Program-made: the position numbers and the translations under genes
Notes under the pieces: generated by a model
What the model was told of the DNA's origin: nothing
The model's input: only the letters and a program-made list of their open reading frames with translations
The model's database searches: none
Assembly (NCBI GenBank): GCA_030066855.1
Contig: JASJAU010000043.1
Location: 1 to 45,441 of the forward strand
Direction of reading: 5' to 3'
DNA from: Paracoccaceae bacterium
Lineage (GTDB): Bacteria > Pseudomonadota > Alphaproteobacteria > Rhodobacterales > Rhodobacteraceae
DNA length: 45,441 bases
In this document: piece by piece, positions 1-6,167 of the stretch
Layout: every line of letters starts with the position of its first letter
How positions within the stretch are numbered: the first letter of the stretch is position 1

Positions 1-181
1 CAAGAACCAGCCATTCTACCATCTTCTGGCCGAGAATGACCAAAGCTACTACGTGGCTTATGTATCGGAGCAGAACCTTGTGGCCGATTACTCGGGCGTG
101 CCGGTTGAGCACCCCGATCTCGAGGAGTTCTTCGGCGATTTCTCGGACGGCTATTATCCGCTTCAGGTGCAGATGAACTGA
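1..181 (+). CDS. hspQ: Heat shock protein HspQ, C-terminal part
   Basis: Only the last 59 codons are in the window; the reading frame is open from base 2 and ends with TGA at 179-181. The residues (NQPFYHLLAEND, YVAYVSEQNLV, GVPVEHPDLEEFF) match the C-terminal half of the small HspQ/YccV family, about 105-110 residues, which binds hemimethylated DNA and acts as a specificity factor for Lon protease in enterobacteria. Roughly the first half of the gene lies upstream of the window, so start and promoter cannot be judged. It runs convergently towards the rhodanese gene, leaving about 10 bp between the stop codons. Confidence 0.85.
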   Translation, partial: KNQPFYHLLAENDQSYYVAYVSEQNLVADYSGVPVEHPDLEEFFGDFSDGYYPLQVQMN

Positions 182-203
182 CCGGCGCCGGTCACTCGAC
201 CGG
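180..203. terminator. Palindrome between convergent genes, possible terminator
   Basis: GACCGGCGCCGGTC (180-193) is a perfect 14-bp palindrome, and CCGGTC/GACCGG (188-193 and 198-203) can form an alternative 6-bp stem with a 4-base loop. It sits exactly between two convergent stop codons. There is no T-tract, so intrinsic termination is uncertain. Confidence 0.3.
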
Positions 204-572
204 CCTGCCGTCTTCTTTCCAGCCTTTGAAACCGCCGTCCATTTCGGCGACGTTTCCAACGCCGATATCCTGAAGGGTCTTGGCGGCGAGCGCTGAGCGC
301 GAGGCTGCGGCACAGAACAGAATCAGGGTCTGATCGGTGGCGAAAACGGGCTTGTGGTAGGGGCTTTCGGGGTCGACCCAGAACTCCAGCATGCCGCGCG
401 GCGCGTGGAAGGCGCCGGGAATGCGGCCGTCGCGGTCCAGCTCGCGAACATCGCGGATATCGACCAGCAGAGCCGCGCCCTGCTCCGCCATCTGCTGCGC
501 CGTGTCCGCGCCGAGCGTCGTGATTTCGGCCTTCGCCTGTTCGACGAGCGTTTTGACCGGGGTGATCGGCAT
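192..572 (-). CDS. Rhodanese-like domain protein
   Basis: This 126-residue protein is a single rhodanese domain, the fold of thiosulfate/3-mercaptopyruvate sulfurtransferases and of sulfur carriers. An N-terminal alpha segment leads to the conserved LLVDIRDVRELDRDGRIPGA stretch (residues 35-54). The active-site loop LFCAAASRS carries the candidate catalytic Cys87, which would hold the persulfide, and the C-terminal DGGFKGWKEDGRPVE is the usual end of the domain. There is no signal peptide, so it is cytoplasmic. The start ATG lies 4 bp after the stop of the upstream Ntn-hydrolase gene on the same strand, so the two are probably cotranscribed. The physiological sulfur donor and acceptor cannot be inferred. 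Confidence 0.85.
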   Translation of the reverse strand: MPITPVKTLVEQAKAEITTLGADTAQQMAEQGAALLVDIRDVRELDRDGRIPGAFHAPRGMLEFWVDPESPYHKPVFATDQTLILFCAAASRSALAAKTLQDIGVGNVAEMDGGFKGWKEDGRPVE

Positions 573-576
573 GGAG

Positions 577-2178
577 TCAGTATCCTATTGCGAGGCCGTC
601 TTTGCGCGGGTCCGAGGCGCCGACAAGCGCGCCTCTGGCGTGGTCTATCAGGATCGCCTGCGCGCCGCCAATCGGCGTTTCTGGGATTTCGATTCTGTGG
701 CCCATGTCGGCAAGCGCCTGCCGCACCTCGGGCGCGATCGAGCGCTCCAGCCGAAGCAATCCGGAGATTGGATCGGCGAAGGCGCGCGGGGCGTCGAGCG
801 CCTCCTGCGGGTCCATGCCGAAGTCGATCATGTTGGACAGGACATGCGCGTGCCCGCAGGCCTGATACTGTCCTCCCATCACGCCGAAGGCCATGTCGAT
901 CCGTCCATTCGTGGCGGTCATCGCAGGGATGATCGTGTGCATGGGCCGCTTGCCCGGTCCGATCTCGTTCGCATGGCCGGGGGTGAGGTTGAAGCCCGAG
1001 CCGCGGTTGTGGAACAGGATGCCAAAACGGTCGCTGGTCACAGCGGCGCCAAAGGTGTCGAAGATCGAATAGATCAGGCTGACCGCCATGCCATCTCGAT
1101 CGACGGCGGTGATCAGGATCGTGTCTTTGTGGACGTCCTCGGTCATCGGTGCCACTTCGGCAATCGCTCTTTTCGGGTCGATCAGCGCGGCGAGTCCTTT
1201 GGCGGTCTCAGGCGCAAGCATGTGTTCGAGCCGCGTCATATGGTCTGGATCGGAGAGAAACCGGTTCCGCGCGTCATAGGCAAGCCGGGTCGCTTCGGCC
1301 TCGATATGCAGCCGCTCTGTACCGGAGGGGTCGAGCGCGGCGAGGTCGAACTCGGCGAGAATGCCCGCTAGCAGGATCGCTGTCGCGCCCTGCCCGTTGG
1401 GGGGATGCTCGATCAGCGTACGGCCCCGGTAGCCTCCCTCGATCGGATCGTGCCAGGTGGCGAGGGTGGCGTCGAAGTCATCCTCGTCATGCGTTCCCCC
1501 GATGGCGTGGAGCGCGGCGAGCATATCGTCGCGCACTTCGCCCTTATAAAACCCGTCGCGGCCCTCACGCGCGACGCGTCGGAGAATCTCGGCCTGCTCG
1601 GGGCTCTTCAGAACTTCGCCCATGCGGTAGGCGCGGCCGTCCTTCAGGTAATGGCGTCTCCCGGCTTCGTCGAAGCGCGCCGTCTGATCCGCGATGTCGA
1701 AAGCGACGCGGGGGGCGATGTGGACGCCGTCCTCGTAGTGACGGATGGCCGGGGCGAAACAGGTGTCGATACCCGCGCGGCCGTAGCGATCGGAAAGCTG
1801 GCAGAAGGCGTCGATGGCGCCGGGGACGGTGATCGAGGCGTGGTGGCCGGAGACGATGGTCTGCAACCCTTCGGCGCGGAGCGCCTCAGCGTCGATCCCT
1901 TCGGGCGCCCGGCCGGAGCCGTTGAGCGCCACGACAGTCTCGGTCCCGGCGGGCTTGACGAGCGCAAAGAGGTCGCCGCCGATCCCGGTCATGTGCGGCT
2001 CGGCAATGCCGAGGATCGCGGCGCCGGCGATGGCGGCGTCGGCGGCATTGCCACCCGCTCGCAGGATGTTCAGCGCCTCGGAGGCGGCCAGAGGATGGGA
2101 GGTCGCAACCATCCCATTCGTGGCGAGGACCGGGGAGCGCCCCGGAAAGTGAAAGTCACGCATGTTGCGAATCCCCAT
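577..2178 (-). CDS. Gamma-glutamyltransferase family Ntn hydrolase (YwrD-like)
   Basis: The 533-residue protein has the full length of the gamma-glutamyltranspeptidase family. These enzymes self-cleave to expose an N-terminal Thr nucleophile. The N-terminal part has ILRAGGNAADAAIAG and PHMTGIGGD, typical of the family. Thr353 in KDTILITAVDRDGMAVS is the expected cleavage site and nucleophile, and FGVMGGQYQ holds the oxyanion glycine pair. By hand alignment, residues that bind the glutamyl group in E. coli Ggt differ. The YREMAP region with the substrate Arg is replaced by ALNGSGRAPEG, the Asn after the nucleophile strand is Phe, and the Ser-Ser pair is His-Thr. This resembles the YwrD/acylase-like branch, so a glutathione substrate is doubtful. 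No signal peptide is visible, which also differs from periplasmic Ggt. Confidence 0.82.
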   Translation of the reverse strand: MGIRNMRDFHFPGRSPVLATNGMVATSHPLAASEALNILRAGGNAADAAIAGAAILGIAEPHMTGIGGDLFALVKPAGTETVVALNGSGRAPEGIDAEALRAEGLQTIVSGHHASITVPGAIDAFCQLSDRYGRAGIDTCFAPAIRHYEDGVHIAPRVAFDIADQTARFDEAGRRHYLKDGRAYRMGEVLKSPEQAEILRRVAREGRDGFYKGEVRDDMLAALHAIGGTHDEDDFDATLATWHDPIEGGYRGRTLIEHPPNGQGATAILLAGILAEFDLAALDPSGTERLHIEAEATRLAYDARNRFLSDPDHMTRLEHMLAPETAKGLAALIDPKRAIAEVAPMTEDVHKDTILITAVDRDGMAVSLIYSIFDTFGAAVTSDRFGILFHNRGSGFNLTPGHANEIGPGKRPMHTIIPAMTATNGRIDMAFGVMGGQYQACGHAHVLSNMIDFGMDPQEALDAPRAFADPISGLLRLERSIAPEVRQALADMGHRIEIPETPIGGAQAILIDHARGALVGASDPRKDGLAIGY

Positions 2179-2467
2179 TTCTTGGGCGCGACCCTAGGGC
2201 TCGGGTCAAGAAAGGCAACTGAAGGGGAGACGTCTGAAACCCCGACGCCGCGCACTGGGTGGGGGCTGAAATAACGCGACGCCGGGGTGAAGCTTTCAGA
2301 CAAGCTACGGCGGGTGCATGGCAGGACCGGGTGGCCGCAATGCGGTGGAATTGCGGCGAAACTGGGCGACTGTTCGCGAACCAAGGACGGTGTCTGGTGC
2401 GCGAGGGCGATTGATCCCGATTTGACGGCCAATCCGCCGTGAAACCCGGCGGCGTACGTTCAACCGT
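2179..2467. other. Intergenic region upstream of the Ntn-hydrolase gene
   Basis: This 289-bp stretch separates the start of the minus-strand Ntn hydrolase from the end of the minus-strand anti-sigma kinase gene. It must hold the promoter of the former. The only clear structure is the nested inverted repeat at 2232-2301, described separately. A second short hairpin, CCGCCG/CGGCGG, lies at about 2439-2457 and has no T-tract. No convincing ORF was found. Confidence 0.5.
2232..2301. repeat. 70-nt nested inverted repeat
   Basis: Three nested arms pair. GTCTGAAA (2232-2239) pairs with TTTCAGAC (2294-2301), CCCCG (2240-2244) with CGGGG (2283-2287), and CGCG (about 2249-2252) with CGCG (2275-2278). 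Together they give about 17 base pairs with a 22-nt apical loop. No gene reads into it from the left on the plus strand. On the minus strand it would lie in the promoter or leader of the Ntn-hydrolase gene. It does not match any riboswitch consensus I recognise. Confidence 0.45.
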
Positions 2468-2962
2468 CTAACGTGGCGCGCCCCCGATCGCCATGCGGAA
2501 GATCAGGAAATTCTCGCCATTCTCCCGGTCATAGATGAGATCGCGCGCGAGCTCTCTTATCAGGAACCAGCCGAAACCACCCTCTGGCAGCTCGTCGGCG
2601 CCGAGCGCTCTTGACGGATGATCGCCCGTGGGAGTCCGGCCGTTCGGCATCGGTTTTCCCTTGTCGCGGATCTCGATCAAAAGGCCCGCGCGGCCATGGC
2701 GCAGGACAAGCTTGACCTCTCCCGGCTCGGCGCCGCGATAGGCATGCTCGACCACGTTGTTCAGCGCCTCGGCGAGGACGATCTGCACCGAGTCGCAGTC
2801 CTCATCGCTAAGCGCGAGTGGTTCGAGCGACACCATCGCCTCTTCGATCGCGCGGCGCACGTTGTCGAACGTCGCCCGAAAGGCCGCGCGAGACAGCACC
2901 CCCCCCGCCGCGGTCGCCGGCGGCGTGGAATGCGCGTGGTTCATCGCGGCGTCATGAGGCAT
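2468..2962 (-). CDS. Anti-sigma regulatory factor / serine kinase (RsbW-like)
   Basis: The 164-residue protein is a GHKL-type HATPase of the RsbW/SpoIIAB group, which bind a sigma factor or phosphorylate a STAS antagonist on Ser/Thr. The N box is VLAEALNNVVEHAY (residues 62-74, with Glu65 and Asn69). The ATP-lid Asp is in LIEIRDKGKPMPNG (Asp100), and the glycine box is GGFGWFLIRELA (128-139). The start at 2962 overlaps the upstream STAS gene by 11 bp; an internal ATG at 2944 is an alternative. The gene order STAS then kinase is the classic partner-switch pair. The target sigma factor and the PP2C-type phosphatase expected for a complete switch are not next to it. Confidence 0.85.
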   Translation of the reverse strand: MPHDAAMNHAHSTPPATAAGGVLSRAAFRATFDNVRRAIEEAMVSLEPLALSDEDCDSVQIVLAEALNNVVEHAYRGAEPGEVKLVLRHGRAGLLIEIRDKGKPMPNGRTPTGDHPSRALGADELPEGGFGWFLIRELARDLIYDRENGENFLIFRMAIGGAPR

Positions 2963-3296
2963 GGGCAGCGCCTTTCAAAGCCGTTCCGAGATCGGGGAAG
3001 ATACGGAAGACCGAGTCCATGCGTGTCATCCGAAAGACCTTGTCGACCGTCGGTGTCAGCCCTGCGAGGTCCAGCGTCCGACCCGGGCCGAGGTGCTTCA
3101 TCGCGCCGACAACGGCGCCGAGCCCGCTCGAATCCAGAAACCCGACACTGCCCAGATCGAGGACGACCCGGTCCGGCCCGCCTTCCGAGAGCTCCCGCAA
3201 CCTGTGCTTGAACCGCACGGCCACAGCCGCGTCGATCCGCGTCTCTTCCACGCTGACAACCAGCACATCGCCTTCCACAGACGCTGTCATCCGCAT
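2952..3296 (-). CDS. STAS-domain anti-sigma factor antagonist
   Basis: The 114-residue protein is a single STAS domain of the SpoIIAA/RsbV type. The conserved loop VGFLDSSGLGAVVGAM (residues 51-66) contains Asp55 and the phosphorylatable Ser56/Ser57. The N-terminal strands (VLVVSVEETRIDAAVAVRFK) fit the fold. When unphosphorylated such proteins bind the partner kinase and free its target, and the partner is the overlapping downstream gene. An AGGAGCAG-type ribosome site precedes the ATG at 3296. The two genes are translationally coupled and read away from the thiolase operon, with 92 bp of shared upstream DNA. Confidence 0.87.
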   Translation of the reverse strand: MRMTASVEGDVLVVSVEETRIDAAVAVRFKHRLRELSEGGPDRVVLDLGSVGFLDSSGLGAVVGAMKHLGPGRTLDLAGLTPTVDKVFRMTRMDSVFRIFPDLGTALKGAAHAS

Positions 3297-3312
3297 ATCA
3301 CTGCTCCTTGAA

Positions 3313-3356
3313 CCCCGGTTGCCGGGGACGCTAGACCGAAGGCGTTACCATTCGGT
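3313..3356. promoter_or_regulatory. Two inverted repeats in the divergent STAS/thiolase gap
   Basis: CCCCGG-TTG-CCGGGG (3313-3327) is a tight hairpin close to the STAS start. ACCGAA-N10-TTCGGT (3335-3356) is a spaced dyad in the middle of the 92-bp divergent gap. Either could be an operator or a transcript hairpin. No regulator family can be assigned, and no unambiguous -35/-10 pair was found. Confidence 0.3.
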
Positions 3357-3388
3357 AAGCAAGCGGCGGATCAAGGCGGAGTTTCGAA

Positions 3389-4561
3389 ATGGAAGAGGTG
3401 GTGATCGCAGGCGCAGCCCGGACGGCCATGGGAGGATTCCAGGGAGCCTTCGCGCCCGCGAACGCTCCTGCACTTGGCGGCGTCGCGATCCGCGCGGCGC
3501 TGGACGGCGCGAGGCTGAACGCGCCGGACGAGCTGCTGATGGGCTGCGTCCTGCCGGCCGGTCAGGGCCAGGCGCCCGCGCGGCAGTCCGGGTTCTCGGC
3601 CGGTCTGGACGAGGATGTGCCAGCAATCACGCTCAACAAGATGTGCGGATCGGGGCTGGCGACAGTCGCCGCCGCAAGCGACGCGATCGCGCTTGGCCGG
3701 ATCGATACCGCCGTTGCGGGCGGGATGGAGAGCATGACCAACGCCCCCTACCTGCTGCCAAAGATGCGCGGCGGCGCCCGGCTCGGACACGGCGAGGTGG
3801 TCGATCACATGTTCCTCGACGGACTCGAGGACGCCTACGACAAGGGTCGCCTGATGGGAACCTTCGCCGAGGACTGCGCCGAGCATTATCAGTTCACGCG
3901 CGGGGAGCAGGACGACTACGCGCTCGCCTCGCTCGACCGCGCGCTGACGGCGGACAAGTCGGGCGCGTGGCAAGGCGAGATTGCGGCGGTGACCGTCACT
4001 ACGCGCAAAGGCGAAATCACCGTCGCGGCGGACGAGCAACCGCAATCCGCCCGTCCCGATAAGATACCTCATCTGAAACCGGCCTTCCGCAAGGACGGCA
4101 CGGTCACGCCGGCCAATTCCTCTTCGATTTCTGATGGCGCCGCCGCGCTGGCGCTCGCGTCGCGCCAAGCGGCGGAGGCGAAAGGCCTGGCCGTCCGCGC
4201 CCGCATTCTCGGCCATGCCGTCCACGCGCAGGCGCCCGGCTGGTTCACAACCGCGCCGGTCCCGGCGGCGAAGAAGCTCCTCGACATGATCGGCTGGTCC
4301 GTCGAGGATGTCGATCTCTGGGAGGTGAACGAGGCATTTGCCGTCGTGCCCATGGCTTTCATGCGCGAGACCGGCGTCAGCCACGACCGACTCAACGTGA
4401 ACGGTGGCGCCTGCGCGCTCGGCCACCCGATCGGCGCCTCGGGTGCGCGTATCATCGTCACGCTACTGAACGCGCTCGAGAAGCGCGACCTCAAGCGCGG
4501 GATCGCGGCCATCTGCATCGGCGGCGGCGAGGGGATGGCGATCGCTGTCGAGCGGCCATGA
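3389..4561 (+). CDS. Acetyl-CoA C-acyltransferase (thiolase)
   Basis: The 390-residue protein is a full-length thiolase, which condenses two acetyl-CoA to acetoacetyl-CoA or cleaves 3-ketoacyl-CoA. The acyl-carrying Cys86 is in LNKMCGSGL. The other active-site pieces are WEVNEAFAVVP (311-321), GGACALGHPIGASGAR with His346, and ICIGGGEGMA with Cys376. Length and motifs fit the biosynthetic acetyl-CoA acetyltransferase group. No phaB is adjacent, so a specific role in PHB synthesis or in feeding the ethylmalonyl-CoA route is inference. It is the first of four genes joined by 4-bp ATGA/GTGA overlaps. A GGCGGA/AAGGCGG segment upstream could serve as the ribosome site. Confidence 0.88.
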   Translation: MEEVVIAGAARTAMGGFQGAFAPANAPALGGVAIRAALDGARLNAPDELLMGCVLPAGQGQAPARQSGFSAGLDEDVPAITLNKMCGSGLATVAAASDAIALGRIDTAVAGGMESMTNAPYLLPKMRGGARLGHGEVVDHMFLDGLEDAYDKGRLMGTFAEDCAEHYQFTRGEQDDYALASLDRALTADKSGAWQGEIAAVTVTTRKGEITVAADEQPQSARPDKIPHLKPAFRKDGTVTPANSSSISDGAAALALASRQAAEAKGLAVRARILGHAVHAQAPGWFTTAPVPAAKKLLDMIGWSVEDVDLWEVNEAFAVVPMAFMRETGVSHDRLNVNGGACALGHPIGASGARIIVTLLNALEKRDLKRGIAAICIGGGEGMAIAVERP

Positions 4562-5097
4562 CCCTTCCGCTTGGTGGAAATACTCCCAAGGGGGAGCCGC
4601 AACGCGACGAGGGTGCGGGCATCCCCTTGGACTGGGACGAGCTCGCCCAAAGAATCGCGGCGGTGGCCGAGGGCGAAACCGACCCGATCGCGCTGATGGC
4701 GACCATCGCCTGCGAGGTGCATAACGCCGACGACCGCTTTGACTGGACCGGATTCTACCGTGTGGTCCGGCCTGGCCATCTGAAGATCGGCCCCTATCAG
4801 GGCGGACATGGCTGCCTCGACATACCGTTCGACAGGGGAGTCTGCGGCGCTGCGGCCCGGACGGGGGAGGCGCAGTTGGTGCCGGATGTCGAGGCCTTTC
4901 CGGGCCATATCGCCTGCGCCGCCTCGACCCGGTCCGAACTGGTCCTGCCTGTTTGGGACGGTGACGGCCGGCTCATTGGCGTCTTCGACATCGATAGCGA
5001 TCGGCCGGATGCGTTCACCCAGGCGGATGCCGAAGCCTTGGCGGACATTCTCAAGTCGTCCTTCTCCGGCGTTAGTGCGAGGGGGGCGGCGGCATGA
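4558..5097 (+). CDS. msrC: Free methionine-(R)-sulfoxide reductase, GAF domain
   Basis: This 179-residue GAF-domain protein carries the signature of fRMsr (E. coli MsrC/YebR), which reduces free Met-(R)-sulfoxide. DWTGFYRVV (62-70) and IGPYQGGHGCLDIPFDRGVCG (77-97) are followed by FPGHIACAASTRSELVLP. The three conserved cysteines, Cys86, Cys96 and Cys120, are all present, which separates it from non-catalytic GAF domains. The first ~24 residues (GGNTPKGEPQRDEGAG) are not typical of the family and are encoded by a sequence that looks like an intergenic repeat (see 4570-4590). The start may therefore be a recent extension, but the ATGA overlap with the thiolase stop supports it. Cytoplasmic; a role in oxidative-stress repair is likely. 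Confidence 0.86.
   Translation: MTLPLGGNTPKGEPQRDEGAGIPLDWDELAQRIAAVAEGETDPIALMATIACEVHNADDRFDWTGFYRVVRPGHLKIGPYQGGHGCLDIPFDRGVCGAAARTGEAQLVPDVEAFPGHIACAASTRSELVLPVWDGDGRLIGVFDIDSDRPDAFTQADAEALADILKSSFSGVSARGAAA
4570..4590. repeat. Short inverted repeat resembling a Rhodobacterales intergenic element
   Basis: CTTGG (4570-4574) and CCAAG (4586-4590) flank TGGAAATACTC. The reverse complement contains GGGAGTATTTCC, a string I recall as frequent between genes in Rhodobacteraceae. Here it lies inside the first codons of msrC. Only one copy is visible in this window, so calling it a repeat family rests on memory, not on this sequence. Confidence 0.35.
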
Positions 5098-5459
5098 GAG
5101 GAGCCTGCCTTTGCGGCGCGATCACATTTGAGGTCAAGGGCGTGCCGCCCGAAGGCGCGCTTTGCCATTGCGGCCAGTGCCGGAAGCAATCAGGGCATGT
5201 CTGGGCGTCGAGCCATGTGCCGGACGCCGATCTGATCATTCACGGCGAACCGCGCTGGTATCGGTCTTCAGAAAAGGCCAGGCGCGGGTTCTGTCCCACC
5301 TGCGGCGCGTTCCTTTTCTGGAAGCATGAGAACGATCCGCACATCTCCTTCTCGCTTGGCGCGCTCGAGACGCCATCGGGCGCACGCCTCGGGCGGCATA
5401 TCTTCACCGCCAACAAGGGCGACTACTACGGGATCGCCGACGGGCTGCCGCAATCGTGA
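5094..5459 (+). CDS. GFA (glutathione-dependent formaldehyde-activating) family protein
   Basis: The 121-residue protein has the CENP-V/GFA zinc-binding arrangement: CLCG (Cys5, Cys7), CHCGQCRK (Cys24, Cys26, Cys29) and CPTCGA (Cys67, Cys70). This is the complete set of seven cysteines seen in the family. The family is named for an enzyme proposed to speed S-hydroxymethylglutathione formation from formaldehyde and glutathione; most members have no proven reaction, so the substrate here is unknown. It overlaps the msrC stop by an ATGA and the rluA start by a GTGA, so it is co-translated with both. Cytoplasmic, no signal peptide. Confidence 0.85.
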   Translation: MRGACLCGAITFEVKGVPPEGALCHCGQCRKQSGHVWASSHVPDADLIIHGEPRWYRSSEKARRGFCPTCGAFLFWKHENDPHISFSLGALETPSGARLGRHIFTANKGDYYGIADGLPQS

Positions 5460-6103
5460 GCGAAGACTACGCGCCGCCGGATGAGCCACTGGAGATCATC
5501 CATGCGGATCACGAGATTCTGGTCGTCGTGAAGCCGCACGGCCTCCTAAGCGTGCCCGGCAAAGGTACTCATCTGTCGGATTGCCTGCTGTCTCGGGTGC
5601 AGGCGGTTTATCCAGAGGCGCTGCTGGTGCATCGGCTTGACCGCGACACCTCCGGCGTGATGGTTTTCGCGCTCACCCCACACGCGCAGCGGCATTTGGG
5701 GCTGCAGTTTGAAAAGCGCCAGGTGCGGAAGATCTATGTCGCACGGGTCTGGGGTCGCGTGGCGGATAAGACCGGAACGGTAGACCTGCCGCTGATCGTC
5801 GACTGGCCGAACCGGCCGCGTCAGATGGTGGATTTCGAGAATGGGCGACCCGCCCAAACCGATTGGCGAGTGGTGCGTGCGTCAGATGAGGAAGCTCGCA
5901 TCCGGCTCTACCCCAAGACCGGCCGGTCGCATCAGCTGCGGGTGCATATGAAGGCGATCGGCCATCCGATCCTGGGCGATCCGTTCTATGCGGAAGGCCC
6001 CGCACGGGATTTTCCGCGCCTGATGCTGCACTCGGAGTCGCTGAAGCTCCGGCACCCGGATGGCGGCAAGGGCATGAGCTTCTCCGCCAAGGCCCCGTTC
6101 TGA
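5456..6103 (+). CDS. rluA: RluA-family RNA pseudouridine synthase
   Basis: The 215-residue protein is a short RluA-type pseudouridine synthase without an S4 domain. LLVHRLDRDTSGVMVFAL (residues 57-74) holds the catalytic Asp62. KIYVARVWG and the C-terminal TGRSHQLRVHMKAIGHPILGD complete the fold. E. coli RluA is of the same size and modifies 23S rRNA U746 and tRNA U32; that specificity is inferred from length and motif, not proven. The start is GTG in a GTGA overlap with the preceding stop. It is the last gene of the thiolase operon. Confidence 0.85.
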   Translation: MSEDYAPPDEPLEIIHADHEILVVVKPHGLLSVPGKGTHLSDCLLSRVQAVYPEALLVHRLDRDTSGVMVFALTPHAQRHLGLQFEKRQVRKIYVARVWGRVADKTGTVDLPLIVDWPNRPRQMVDFENGRPAQTDWRVVRASDEEARIRLYPKTGRSHQLRVHMKAIGHPILGDPFYAEGPARDFPRLMLHSESLKLRHPDGGKGMSFSAKAPF

Positions 6104-6110
6104 TCTCGGG

Positions 6111-6150
6111 TTGGTTTTGCGTTTTGGCGCCTCTATGTTAATCTGATTAA
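6111..6150 (+). promoter_or_regulatory. Putative promoter with overlapping palindrome
   Basis: TTGGTT (6111-6116) and TATGTT (6134-6139) are 17 bp apart and could be a sigma-70-like -35/-10 pair for the phosphatase-fold gene. TTAATC-T-GATTAA (6138-6150), a 13-bp perfect dyad, overlaps the -10 and the expected start point, the usual place for a repressor site. No regulator gene is adjacent. Confidence 0.42.
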
Positions 6151-6167
6151 GATTGTTGGAGGTGCCG

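Noticed and set aside
391..1371. Long plus-strand frames antisense to the rhodanese and Ntn-hydrolase genes
   Set aside because: They are mirror frames typical of GC-rich coding DNA, while the minus strand encodes two clear enzyme families.
3371..4426. 351-codon minus-strand frame opposite the thiolase gene
   Set aside because: Thiolase with a full active site is on the plus strand; the antisense frame is a codon-bias shadow.
6138..6150. TTAATCTGATTAA considered as a CtrA site
   Set aside because: The spacing between TTAA boxes is 5, not 7, so it was kept only as an unassigned dyad.
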